Positions 11,149 through 22,755 of a stretch of 64,000 nucleotides of DNA are shown here, piece by piece. A model generated the notes under the pieces. It did not search any database. It was not told the DNA's origin and saw nothing but the letters and a program-made list of their open reading frames with translations. The translations under genes were made by a program, and so were the position numbers. Each line of letters starts with the position of its first letter. Position 1 is the stretch's first letter. The stretch comes from Hevea brasiliensis (taxonomy: Eukaryota > Streptophyta > Magnoliopsida > Malpighiales > Euphorbiaceae): the NCBI RefSeq assembly GCF_030052815.1, contig NC_079504.1, positions 89,686,187 to 89,750,186 on the forward strand. Direction: 5' to 3'.

Positions 11149-11709
11149 ATGAAATTTACTTTAAGCAGTTGTACCAACTCTTTTGTAATATATTTTTGGA
11201 TTGTAATGAAATACAAATTATTATAAGGTTATCTTGAGATTTTATGTATTTATAAAGTTTTGCACTACTAAATTTTTTTATGATCCCATGAATGTAAATA
11301 TTAATTTTGTTACCTTAATGAGAGGTTTCAATGTTTGATTTAATTTAAATTGTGTATTGAGTTGGTTGTGAAATGAGATTGAATAATGGAGTTGTGATTG
11401 AGAAATATATTGGGAGTGTCTTTATTTTCAAGTTTTGAAGAACTATTTTCTCAAAATACAGACGGTACTCTGCCGAAATTTTTATAAAAATTGCGGAGAT
11501 TTTAAATATCTAAAAATTAGATTTATATTTCGACTTTAAATAAAGGTTTTTAATATTTGAGAAAATTTTACCCACCAATTTAAAGATGAACGAAAATTGT
11601 TTTAAAATCCCTTGTAGTATATTTAATGGGTTATCAGTAGGCGAAGTACGGTAATTCATTAGGTGTACTACGGGAGCATGTTACATCTTATGAGGAGTAG
11701 GGTGTGACA
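11149..11709 (+). repeat. Element A: truncated 3' LTR (last 561 bp)
   Basis: From ATGAAATTTACT to GGGTGTGACA this matches the end of the element B 5' LTR (24982-25550). The first 3.4 kb of LTR is missing, with the same breakpoint as in element B (36867). Twelve bases TGTTTTAGTGTT follow the normal CA end before the host copia resumes with TGAAT at 11722. Confidence 0.82.
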
Positions 11710-11721
11710 TGTTTTAGTGTT

Positions 11722-12463
11722 TGAATCATATTCAAATCTGAATTTTTAAGTTGAATATGAGATATTCAATTTAATTTAAGTATGTATGTTTTATTTAATT
11801 GTTAAATAGTGATATGCATGATGGATGATCATGGACAGTAAAAGACCAATGTGATTGGATTTATTTCTTTTATGTTTCTTTGGGTTGTAAATTAATTTAT
11901 TTATTTTAATTTATTTTGGGCATGTATTATAAAGGTTGTAATATTTTTGGGTTGTAATTTCATTTATTTAGTTCTTGTAAATTCGCCTTGGTATGCCAAT
12001 GATTACTATATAATTGGATTGCAAGACGATTAAGGAGGTCAAATTAAATATACCATTGGTGGGACCAGTGGGAGGAATTCAGGATCAAGTGTTGATTATG
12101 TACTCCTTCAGCAACTCTTGTAATATGAATGAATGAAATGCACCTAGGAATGCCCTGATTCAATTCTTGGTGGCTGCACTGAATCCTTAGAAAGTCCATG
12201 ATCATACCATATTTTTTTATTATCCATGAATGCATGAGATGTATGCAAGTATATGATATATGCATGCTAATTAGATAATGTGCAAAGTGAGTCCTTAATA
12301 GTAATAAGGACGACCACAAAATCTTCCAAACAAAAGATTAAGTTGTAAATACTATAATTAAAGTAATTATAACATGGGCCTCCATTGAGGCAATTATTTT
12401 AAGAAATTTTAAATACTTGCATAAGATGCAATTAATTTAAGAGATTTTCTAAAAATAATTGTT
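11722..12463 (+). mobile_element. Old copia leader segment, copy A
   Basis: Non-coding leader of the copia element that received element A. It matches 37440-38183 almost base for base, including variants not found in C1 or C2 (CATGGACAGTAAAA; GCAAGACGATTAAGG). It ends at the assembly gap. There is no gene in it; short antisense frames are shadows. Confidence 0.8.
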
Positions 12464-12476
12464 NNNNNNNNNNNNN
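12464..12476. other. Assembly gap (13 N)
   Basis: Thirteen N. On the left is copia leader equivalent to about 38183; on the right, Tekay-like LTR equivalent to about 39757, already 1 kb inside that LTR. The true missing sequence must therefore be much longer than 13 bases, or the join is wrong. Confidence 0.95.
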
Positions 12477-15155
12477 TTCTTTTATCTCAAAAACCATTCT
12501 TTATCTCACTAACTATGCAAGACTAATCCGAAAGGGCCATCTTCGGGGTAATTCTAACTCCCTATGGTCGAGGAGGTCGAATAAGATTCTAACTCCTTAT
12601 GGTCGGGAAGGTCGAATCATTGTGCACAGTACACATCACAATAATGAAACTTTCGAAAGGGCCATAACAAATAAGAACTTAGATCTAACCTCTAATAAGA
12701 GGAGAATCTAAGCCTGTGCACGTACCATGGTAATTAAAACACAACTAACTCTATTGTCTTCTCAACAAATGAGAGAGACGGGTAATAACCCAGTCAAGCA
12801 TCTATAATGAGATATAAAATAATATCACAGTCCTTTTAGTGAGCATAAATCACAATACAATTATATTCAAAGTCAATTCCAATATCTAATAATATTTATG
12901 CTCATCACAATTCAAATCATAAATTTCCATTTTTCTATGCAAATTGCCTATCACAATTCAAAAGATGTTCTATCATTATTTTCCAAAACATAATTTATTC
13001 AATTCATAACAATGCTTAATACTTGTGGAAATACTATTTCACAAAGCTAAATTCATACATACTATAACAATTTCAATAATCATTGAATTAAATCCAATGC
13101 TTGTTAAACATAATACATAAGAAAAATATGTCATCTAATCATATGAAATATTCAGAACAAAATCAGTTAAAAACTAGTTGTGCACAAACCTCTGATAAAT
13201 GCCTCTTGGCTCTAACTTAGTGTTTCCTTCTCCTTCCCTGAGTCTTGGCTAACTGAAACACACAATTTGAAGTGTTTCAGTACTTATTTAAACCGTCTCT
13301 AACAATAAGGCTTAATAATTAATTTATTGAATTATATTATTTCCTTAGTCAACCTAAGATGTTGACCCTCGATGCATTCTAGGTGAATTAGGTTTAATGT
13401 TTTCAATATGTCACATTTTATAGCCCTTTAGTATTGGTATATGTTACCAATTTCATTTCCAAGTGTATTGCATTTTATTGCAATTTACTGGATTTCGGTG
13501 TACTATTTTGACCTAGCCGGACGACCTAGTTCCCTTGGTTTTTGAGTTTTGGTCCAAACTAAAAACTTGTAAGTCTATGTCTTATTGCACGCGGGGCAAA
13601 ATTTCAGATCATTCTGAGTTGTGTAGACCAAGATATGGTCAATTTACCAATTCTAGACAGAATGCACTAAAATGGTAGGCTTAGGTTATTTTTAGGTCAT
13701 TTTCACTTCAGCCAGTTTTGGTATCCGAACTTGTGCAAGCTATTTGGCTTGGTTCTGGCCATTTCTGGGCTTTGGTGTCTTCATAAGAATTGTAGATCTA
13801 TGTCGAAACTATTCATGGTAAAAATTTCAGGTCATTTGGGCCTGTTTTGAGTGAGTTATGGCCAAAACACTAACTGCCGCCCAAATGGTCAATTTTCAGG
13901 CTTTCAAGTCACTAATCCGAATTTGGTCATTTTACAAGTCACCTTCTAGACAGAATTTAGGTAAGCTTCCTTCATGAAATTTGGCACATTTTGTGCCTAG
14001 TTTCACCTCCAATTAGTCTCATACCAATTGGAGTCACACACTTAAGGTTCTAAGCTAAAATGTACACTGCCCTATTACATATTGTTCATCACTTACCAAT
14101 TACACATTCTGTACTTACCAAGTTAACCTTTCATGCCAATTTTGATTTGGTACCATACCATTAGCACACATTACATCACATTTTGGTCATTTTGGGCAGC
14201 TTGTAACCATTCTCAATGTACACATTATAACTCAGAATTTTCAAAGTCCAATTACAACAATTTAACCACAATGAACATACCTCATTTACATGTCTAAATC
14301 CAAACAATTATACACATACACATGCTGCCACCATAAGCGCCATAATTCAACAATATTTCATAAACTTAAACACTTCAATCTTCTTCATGAGGCTGCCACA
14401 AGTTTACACATACCCATCAACTTCCTTTTTCACTTTTCAAGCTTATAAATCAAACTTTACACATGGAATTCAACTTCAATACAATTAAACATTTAAATCA
14501 ACATCCAAACAACCATTTACATGCAAGGGCAAGCTGTTCATGGTGAGGTTTCATGGCTGCCAAAATGCCCGTCACCAATAATTCATCAAACCTCAAATTT
14601 CTTCCATAATTCAACTCACCCAAAGCTCAAAACAAGATTTAATGAAAGAAAATGGGGAGATTAAGCACTAACCTCAACTTGAGCTTCACAAATCCATGGA
14701 ATTTCCTCTTTTTTTTGCTGCCCACATATTGCCCATGGTGTGAGGACCACTTTTAATGAAGGGAGTTTGAAGAAATATGGCGTGAATCGTGGTAGATTTG
14801 AGCTTATGCATGAATGGCCATGGAGGAAGCTTGGAGGAAAATCACATTCGGCAAAGAAAAAGAATGAAGAAGAAGATGAATCTTTTAGTGGAAAAATCTG
14901 TCCTAGTGGTCCTTATATACTCCACTAATGCCCCACTAATCACAATTAAAAATTTGATTAATTTAAGATTTCCTTTAATTGCAATTATGCCCTCCAATTC
15001 CCTTAAATTACATGTTATTTTGAATTTCATTTTTCATTAAATTTTCAAAATATAATACCACTTATTTTTCATGGACATTTAGGTCAAAAGTCAACTCTAG
15101 CTATCAAATGACCAAAATGCCCCTCTTCGGGTGAAATTCAGACTTTTTCGGTAAC

Positions 15156-15305
15156 ACCGATTTAATCCTTGTCCCGCCGATTTTCCTAAATTTTTGTTTT
15201 TATTTGTACTGACTTACTAATTTTTCTTTGACATTTTCAATGTCAATTATACCTCAGTAGACCTTTAATTATGTCCCGAAAATATTTTCCCAGGTTTCCC
15301 GTAGC
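15156..15305. repeat. 150-bp direct repeat beside the solo LTR (left copy)
   Basis: From ACCGATTTAATCC to CCCGTAGC. A near-identical copy lies at 19573-19721 on the other side of the solo LTR. The solo LTR's target duplication is exactly the first five bases of this repeat. Confidence 0.8.
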
Positions 15306-18300
15306 ACCGATGTCACACCCTACCCCTCTGTAAGGCATAACATGATCCCGTAGTATACCTAATGAATTACCAACTCCGTCTACTGATAACCCATTAAATA
15401 TACTACAAGGGATTTTAAAAACTTTTCTTACTTCTTTTACAGTGGTGAGCACTATTTACAGGTATTAAAAACTTTGGTGAACTGAAGTGAAACAACTAAC
15501 TCATTTGGTTTATTTGGAATTTCTGTAAAAATTTTGGCAGAGTGCCATCTGTATTTTGGACAAAACAGTTCTTCAGAAAACCTGTAAAAAGCACTTCAAT
15601 AATTTTCCAAATCTCAACTTCAATACATTTCTCAACACAACAATTTATCAACTCAATTCCATAGAAATTTTTCAAAGTCTGAGATAAGGAAATATAATAC
15701 AGCTTTTACAATCCAAAACAACTCATAATTATTTTACAACTTCAAGGTACCATTTAATTTACAACTGCTCAAAACCAAAAACAATATGTACATACAAAGG
15801 TCATACATTACAAGACAAAATGCAAAATATTGGTATACTCACTATACCCAAAAATCTCTCATTGGAGGTATATGCAACTAGTCTGCACGCCTGTCTGCCT
15901 CTACTGCGACAAAGAATTAAAGCTATCACGAGACAATGTCTCAGTGGTGCACAACATTAACCAAATACAATTTAAATCACAATTCATAAGTCATGTAAAT
16001 AGTGGATACTTAAAATCATAGTTAAATTCAAGACAATAAATGTCAACAAGAATTTAAACTCCACAATAATTTTCCATAAGTCAGATCATGTTTGAATTCA
16101 AAAGACAGTATATGTCAATGAGAGTTTAAATCAATTTCACAATCTCACAATACATAATAATGCAATTTAGTCGAATAATTTAAGAATACAGTGTTGCCAA
16201 TTCATTCACAACTTAAGCCATGACACAAATTTCGATCAATGCCGTGTTGTACACCACGACAAAGCAATCACAACCTCACTAATCGAAATCAATGAGGAAG
16301 GGAGCTAGTTATATAATGAGTACTCATCCGATCACCTCAACGGTAAACCAGAGAGGGAGAAAATAACGATCACGACTCCATAAATGGAGAAGGAAAATAA
16401 ACGATCACAACCCCATAAATGGAGAAGGAATGATACGATATCACATGCTAAGTGTGAACACAAAATCAATTCCAAACATTTTATTCAAATGATTCGTGAG
16501 AATCCAATAAATTTCCAAACTCATAGTTTCATTCATAAAATGGCAACCCAATTCATAATTAACTTCAATTTCCACAAAACCATTTACGGCTTTTCAATCA
16601 ATAAGTTTCCATCAATATCATTCAAACAATTTTTCACGCTTTCAAACCATTCACAATGTTTTTCAATCAATAAGTGTCCACCAAACACATTTCCACAATT
16701 TAAAACAATGATATGCAAATAGTCAATATTTATTTCCATTGAAAATAATTCAAAAGAAACAGTTGTTGTGCACAAACACAATTTAAAACAATAATATACA
16801 AATATTCAATATTTATTTCAATTGAAAAATTCAAAAGCATTAGCCGTTGTGCACAAACCTCTGATGACTGTCTCCCTGGTCTGGACTCAGTGTTTCCTTC
16901 TCTTTTCCTGAGTCTTTAGTAAATGAGAAACACATTTTGAAGTGTTTCAGTACTAAATTAAATTGTCTGTAACGATAATGTTTGGTAAATAATGCACTTA
17001 ACTCAAATTTTCACTCAATCACCAAATATACCGACCCTCGTTGAGTTTTAGGTACATTAGGTTTTAGTATCGTTAATATGTCACATTCGATAAGGTTTTA
17101 GGTTTGGTATGTTTTACCAAAGTCATTTCCTTGCTTAGTGCATTTTAATGCAAATTGCTGGATTCCGGGACACTGGTTTGACCTAACCGGACGATCTAGT
17201 TCCCTCTGTTTTCGGGTCTCGGTCGAAACTACAAACTTGTAGATCTAGGTCTTATTGCATGTAGGGCAAAATTTCAGGTCAATCCGAGTTAAGTAGACCG
17301 AGTTATGGTCATTATACTACTGCTGGTCAAATGGTACCAAATTAGGTCAATTTTAGGTCAATTTGGTCAACTTTGGTTCGGCCAGTTTTTGGACCCGAAC
17401 TTGTGCAAATTGTTTGACTTGCTTATGGTCATTTCTGGGCTTTGGTGTCTTCATAAGACTTGTAGGTATGGGTATTAACTATTCTTGGTCAAAATTTCAG
17501 GTCAATTGGACCTGGTTTGAGTGAGTTATGGCCTAAACACTCACTGCTGCCCAATTGGTCATTTTTCAGGTCCTAATTGCACCTAATCCGAATTGGTCAT
17601 TTTCTTAGGTCACCTTGCAAGCAGAATTTTGGTATGGTTTCTCAATGAAAGTTGGCACATTTTGTGCCTAGTTTCACCTCAAATTGGTCTCATACCAATT
17701 GAGGTTACACATTTAAGGTTATAGGCTAAAATGTACACTGCCCTCACTATGCCTTTCACACCCCACTTCAAACACACATTTAACTTGCAAAGTTTACTTC
17801 CATACCCTACCAATCTGTTTTGGTACATTACCAAAAGCATTATCTACTTTACATTAACATTATTTTGGGCAGATTACCATTACCCTCAACACACCAAATA
17901 TCATTCACAATTACAATTTCTAATTACCATTACAAACACACCTAACCATTACAAATTTTACATACACTTTACAATATCAATCTACATACATCTCATCAAC
18001 CTTCTAGGTCAATATTCTGCCCACACTTCCTTCAATATATACCATTACTCAAGTGTCCCCAAGCTGCCGCAAACCATTCTTCAACATCAAAGTGCCATCC
18101 AATTTACCAATTCCCATCCAAGTGCATAAATCACCATATAAACATGAAATAATTCACTAGGTTACTAATTCATCATGATCAACACCATTTCTCATCAATT
18201 ATATGCACAAATATCTCATCAAAAACGTGACTCATGGCTGTCCAAAAATGGCTATCTCAATAACTACTTAAACTTTAAAATTTCCTTCACAAAATTAACA

Positions 18301-18720
18301 CCCATAACATGAACATAAAGTTTAACAAAGGAATTCTCAAAAGTGTAAACTTACCTTTGATTGTAACTTGCTAAACCTTCACCAAACTTCTCAAATTTGG
18401 TATCAATATCTTCCTTGTGATGTGTAGACAAAGTTTAATGAAGAAACCTAAGAGGTTGGAGTTGAAAATGGAGAGTTAAGAAAGCTTGCATGAAAAATGG
18501 CTATGGAGTTCCTCTCACCTCCTTTCACGGCAATGTTTATGAAATGAGGAAGATGAACATTCTGATGGGTATAGTGGCCTTACATCAGCCACATTTTATG
18601 TTTAATTTAATCCTTTAGTGGTCCACTTACTCATTTAATTATATAATAATGCTTAAATGTGTTATTTACACATTTTTCACTCCATTTTTGGCTATTTACT
18701 TTATGTACCAACAAATTAAT

Positions 18721-19422
18721 TTTTCATTTCATTTTCTAAGTGTAATATTATTTATTTTTAATGGACATTTAGGTCAAAAGACAATTCGGGGTGTCAAATG
18801 ACCATAATGCCCTCTGTCGTGGCATTCCGATTTTTCTAATATCTGGGTTTTGTCTGTTTTTCGATTTCTCACTTTTCTTTGTACTAATTATTTAATTTTT
18901 CTTTGATCTTTCTATTGATATTTATTCTTCAATAAGGGTCTATTTAAGTCCTACAAATATTTTCTAGGGTTCCCCGCAGTCCAGGGCTAGTCAACTGTCC
19001 ACGCCGTGACTTCCTGGTGCGGTCACCCATCGCTAGGATTCCCGGCTCGCTTAACTTGATCACATTTCTTTTTTTCATTTCATTTTCTAAGTGTAATATT
19101 ATTTATTTTTAATGGACATTTAGGTCAAAAGACAATTCGGGGTGTCAAATGACCATAATGCCCCTGTTCGGGTGGCATTCCCGATTTTTCGGTAATACCG
19201 GGTTTTGTCTGTTTTTCGATTTCTCACTTTTCTTTGTACTAATTATTTAATTTTTCTTTGATCTTTCTATTGATATTTATTCTTCAATAAGGGTCTATTT
19301 AAGTCCTACAAATATTTTCTAGGGTTCCCCGCAGTCCAGGGCTAGTCAACGGTCCACGCCGTGACTTCCTGGTGCGGTCACCCATCGCTAGGATTCCCGG
19401 CTCGCTTAACTTGATCACATTT
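18721..19422. repeat. Tandem duplication of about 351 bp inside the solo LTR
   Basis: Unit 1 starts at 18721 and unit 2 at 19072, both with TTTTCATTTCATTTTCTAAG and both ending near CTTGATCACATTTCTTT. The unit includes the 5S-like box module, so this LTR carries two copies of it. Units differ at several C/G-rich positions. Confidence 0.85.
19364..19412 (-). promoter_or_regulatory. 5S-rRNA-like box A/box C module (solo LTR); second copy 19009-19058
   Basis: On the minus strand this reads AAGTTAAGCGAGCC, then CTAGCGATGGGTGACC, then CCAGGAAGT. Plant 5S rRNA has AGTTAAGCGTGCTTGGGCGA (box A) and GGATGGGTGACCTCCTGGGAAGT (box C) in the same order. It lies about 160-210 bp from the LTR 5' end, and in sense orientation to the LTR. 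Pol III use is inference. Confidence 0.6.
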
Positions 19423-19750
19423 CTTTGCTATTATTTTTCCTTTGTTTTTCTTGTATTTCATTATTTTATGTCTTCTCACTCATATCGAAGTGTAGTTCTA
19501 GGCATCCTAGCTGTCCGGACAACACTAGTCACCGGAACAGCAGAACGCACTACCGAACTTTGGGGTGTTACAACCGATTTAATCCTTGTCTCGCCGATTT
19601 TCCTAAATTTTTGTTTTTATTTGTACTGACTTACTAATTTTTCTTTGACATTTTCAATGTCAATTATACCTCAGTAGACATTTAATTATGTCCCGAAAAT
19701 ATTTTCCCAGGTTTCCCGTAGTCCAGGGCTAGTCAACGGTGATCGCCATA

Positions 19751-19799
19751 ACTTCCCAGTGTGGTCACCCATCGCTATGGGTTCGGCTCGTTTAACTTA
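19751..19799 (-). promoter_or_regulatory. 5S-rRNA-like box A/box C module in LTR G1
   Basis: On the minus strand this reads TAAGTTAAACGAGCC, then TAGCGATGGGTGACCACACTGGGAAGT in the order and spacing of 5S boxes A and C, 170-219 bp from the LTR terminus at 19969. A TTTT run follows about 50 bp downstream on the same strand. Confidence 0.6.
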
Positions 19800-19969
19800 G
19801 TCACATTTTATCTCTTTTATTTTTTCCTTAATTTTTCTTATCATATTTTTCATTATTTTATACTTCATCACTATCATTACAGTATAGTTTCAGACATTCC
19901 GACTTTTCGGGGCAGACATTAGCTGTCGAGACAGCAGGACGTACGGACTACGAAATTTAGGATGTTACA

Positions 19970-21216
19970 TTGGGTGACTATGGCATGCTATGCAAGGTGT
20001 TAACCATAGTATATGAGCCGCCTAAAATGATTTAGAGAAATTATTTATGATAAGAAAGAGTTCTGATGATATTAAAAGTTAATATCATATCTCATTGCCA
20101 ATTAGTGATGAGCCTAGTGAGTCACACACATACACAAGTAATCACCAAGGTAAATGTGATTTAATTAATTAGTTAAAGTGTTTAATTGATTAATTAAATA
20201 GGTTTGGTTTGCAATTAGAATGCAAAGTCCCTAGCATGGCTTAAAACCAAATCTAGGTTATTGGATGTATAGTGTAAGTTAAATTTATATTTAAAGTGTT
20301 TAAATATGAATTTAATTATGAGAAATTAATTAATAGAGATTAATTAATTAATTTATATTTGATATAAATTGATTAAAAGAAGAGAAATAATTATTTTGGG
20401 TTGAGAACTCAAAATTAAGACACAAGGGTATTTTGGTTATTTCACAGGGTGTCATGTGACACCATGAGATGGTGACACATGGCACTACACATAAGCTTGC
20501 CAATTGTCTTTTAATCATGTAAGATGATCAAAATCAAGATTAAATCTAAGTTTGACATTTGGCACAATGTGACTGGGTCAATTAAACTAAGAGCTAATCA
20601 GAAGGTGACATGTGGTAAGGGTTTTAAGTGGTGACCTAGCTATATAATGTGTTGTTATGAAAGAGTAAAAAATATAAGCCACTGTTTTTCATAGGTGTCA
20701 CCACCCTTGGAGTGCTCTTCCTCTCTTCTTCTTCATCTCTCATCAATTCAAAGAGATTTGCCAAAATTCTCTTGAATTAAAAATACTAGAAATCATTTCT
20801 AGTGTCTTGTATACATCTATAATCTCTCTAAAGGAAAAACCTGAATTTCTAATTGATTGGAAAGGCTTGAAAAGCTGTTCTAGGGGCTGCCATTGGTGAT
20901 CTTGGTGTGGACAAGCTAGAGGGACAACATCTGGTGTCCTAGGCTCATCCCAAAGGTGCCAAACACAACTGCGGCGTATTGAAAGGTTAGTGCACTTATT
21001 CTTGATCTAATCTAGGATTCTATTGAATTAATCTGTTAATTCTAAAATTTTAAATAGCAAATGTAGATCCAAAAATATATTAAAGTGTTTTAGTATGCTA
21101 TTTATCATTGAAATCAAATAGATAAAAATAAATCTTGCATGATGCATGTGACCCTAGAAGAAAAAATTTTGAATTCAATGATCTAAACTTATGTTTTTCA
21201 TGCTTCTGCTCCTTCA
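19970..21216 (+). repeat. C-old copia: LTR 3' part
   Basis: Starts inside the copia LTR at TTGGGTGACTATGGCATGC (equivalent to about 1640 in C1) and ends ...CTGCTCCTTCA at 21216, directly before a primer-binding site. It is clearly more diverged than the C1-C3 LTRs and lacks the ACGTGGC motif. The first 0.85 kb is missing at the junction with LTR G1. Confidence 0.85.
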
Positions 21217-21587
21217 ATTGGTATCAGAGCCACTATATTTGCCATTTAAATTGTTGATTATATGATTTAATTGTGTGATTTGATCATGAAATGATTGATT
21301 CATTGCTGGTTGCAAGGAATAGGAGGCGGTATGGAGATGAACTCCATTGGTGCACATGGTTTGGTGCATCCAACCATGCGCTTGGTTTTGGGCTTGTTTA
21401 TGGGCTTGGTTTCAAAGGCCCATAATTAGGCCCATGTTTAGTTAAAGTGTTTAATTAGGAGTTTTAATCACACAATTAAATTTTAATTCAAACCTGAATT
21501 TTTAAATTTGTTTGAATGTGATTCAAATATGAATTTTTAAATTTGTTTGAATGTGATTCAAATCGGAATTTTTAAATTTGTTTGAAT
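21217..21587 (+). mobile_element. C-old copia: primer-binding site and leader start
   Basis: TGGTATCAGAGC (initiator Met tRNA site) at 21219-21230, followed by leader with the hairpin repeats (TTTGAATGTGATTCAAA). It is interrupted at 21587 by element B. The leader resumes at 37440 with the repeated TGAAT. No coding sequence. Confidence 0.85.
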
Positions 21588-21758
21588 TGTAACACCCCTA
21601 TTTGCATAGTCTGGTGTATTTCACTATTCCGGTGACCGGTATTGGTCCGGACAATTAAAAGGATTAGAACTGTGTTTAAGACACCTAGAAAAGCCCTGAT
21701 TGAAAATAAATAGTGATTACCAGATAAAAAAGTAAAAATAAGAAAAACATAACATAAA

Positions 21759-21815
21759 AGGTTAAATGAGTGGAGAGTCACAGTGATGGGTGACTTTCTC
21801 GGGAAATGACTGCGA
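21759..21815 (+). promoter_or_regulatory. 5S-like box module, degenerate (element B LTR)
   Basis: GGTTAAATGAG, then GTGATGGGTGACTTTCTCGG and GAAA; recognisable as box C (GATGGGTGACCTCCTGGGAA), with a weak box A. It sits about 170-225 bp from the LTR start, the same place as in the other LTRs. Confidence 0.45.
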
Positions 21816-22345
21816 GGTCAATCGTAACTCAAATTTCGAACCGAAAAATGTGACGCCACGGTCCTTAGGACTATTGCAAACACAGTGGAAAAGAGAAAAT
21901 CACGAAAAAGAATTGTTAAGCCAATCAAATAATTAGGTCAGGAAGCCGGAAAAAATATTGAATTATTTACAAACCGGGTCGAACCGGAGAGGGGCAATTT
22001 GGTCAATTGATCCCTAGAGCTGACTCTTGACCTGACTGTCAAATAAAATTTGAGAAAAGAAAATTTTGGGATTAAGAATTTAATTAAAGAACTAATAGAA
22101 AAATAAATGAAAAAGAAAGGAAAATAAATTAATGACCTCATCAAGATGACATCATGCATGACTTCATATTTAATTTTAATTTAATTACTTAATTTGACTA
22201 AGTCAAATTAAGAGATAAATACACATAAAAAAAAATTGTTATCTTTCATTTCCACTTTTCCGTCACTTTCTCATCTCCCTCTCTTCCTTCATCTTCCACC
22301 ATTGTTAAAGAATAAAAAGCTTAAATTTCTTTGGTTCCCTTCCAT

Positions 22346-22755
22346 AAATCCCTCAAATCCCAACACTAAATGTCACCCTTAGACCTAGATAAACTCTTTG
22401 GGAGCAAGAAGGAAAAGAAAAATTGGAGAATTGAAAAGCTCCATATGAGGTAAATATCTCTCCTAACTTAAATTGATTTATGCTTATAGAATTAACATTA
22501 AACAAGTGAAAATAACTTAGAAATTGTGTAAAATTAAATAGAAAACAATTAAATCCCTCAAATCCCAACACTAAATCACACCCTTAGACCTAGATAAACT
22601 CTTTGGGAGCAAGAAGGAAAAGAAAAATTAGAGAATTGAAAAGCTCCATATGAGGTAAATCTCTCTCCTAACATAAATTGATTTATGCTTATAGAATTAA
22701 CATTAAACAAGTGAAAATAACTTAGAAATTGTGTAAAATCAAATAGAAAACAATT
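22346..22755. repeat. 205-bp tandem duplication in element B LTR
   Basis: Two head-to-tail units, 22346-22550 and 22551-22755, each starting AAATCCCTCAAATCCCAACAC and ending GAAAACAATT, with only a few differences. Confidence 0.9.

Larger units (their letters stand above)
15311..19572 (-). mobile_element. Solo LTR of a Tekay-like element
   Basis: TGTCACACCCTACCCCTCTG...GGGGTGTTACA, flanked by perfect 5-bp repeats ACCGA (15306-15310, 19573-19577). No internal region is present, so this is the product of LTR-LTR recombination. It is 4262 bp, longer than the related solo LTR at 41504-45137, mainly because of an internal 351-bp tandem duplication. The open frame 17731-18129 is low-complexity and not a gene. 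Confidence 0.88.
12477..19969 (-). repeat. Tekay-like LTR G1, split by a solo LTR
   Basis: Pieces 12477-15310 and 19573-19969 form one LTR read on the minus strand; its 5' terminus at 19969 reads TGTAACATCC on the minus strand. The 3' part is lost in the gap. Up to about 13150 it matches the G5 LTRs best; past that it resembles the 15311-19572 family more (GCACAAACCTCTGAT...), so it may be a recombinant. It abuts copia LTR sequence at 19970. There are no genes; frames at 14740-15040 are shadows. Confidence 0.75.

Noticed and set aside
17731..18129. 132-codon plus-strand frame, the longest in the LTR-only region
   Set aside because: Low-complexity Thr/His/Ile/Tyr-rich translation of AT-rich LTR sequence, antisense to the LTR; the related solo LTR does not keep it.
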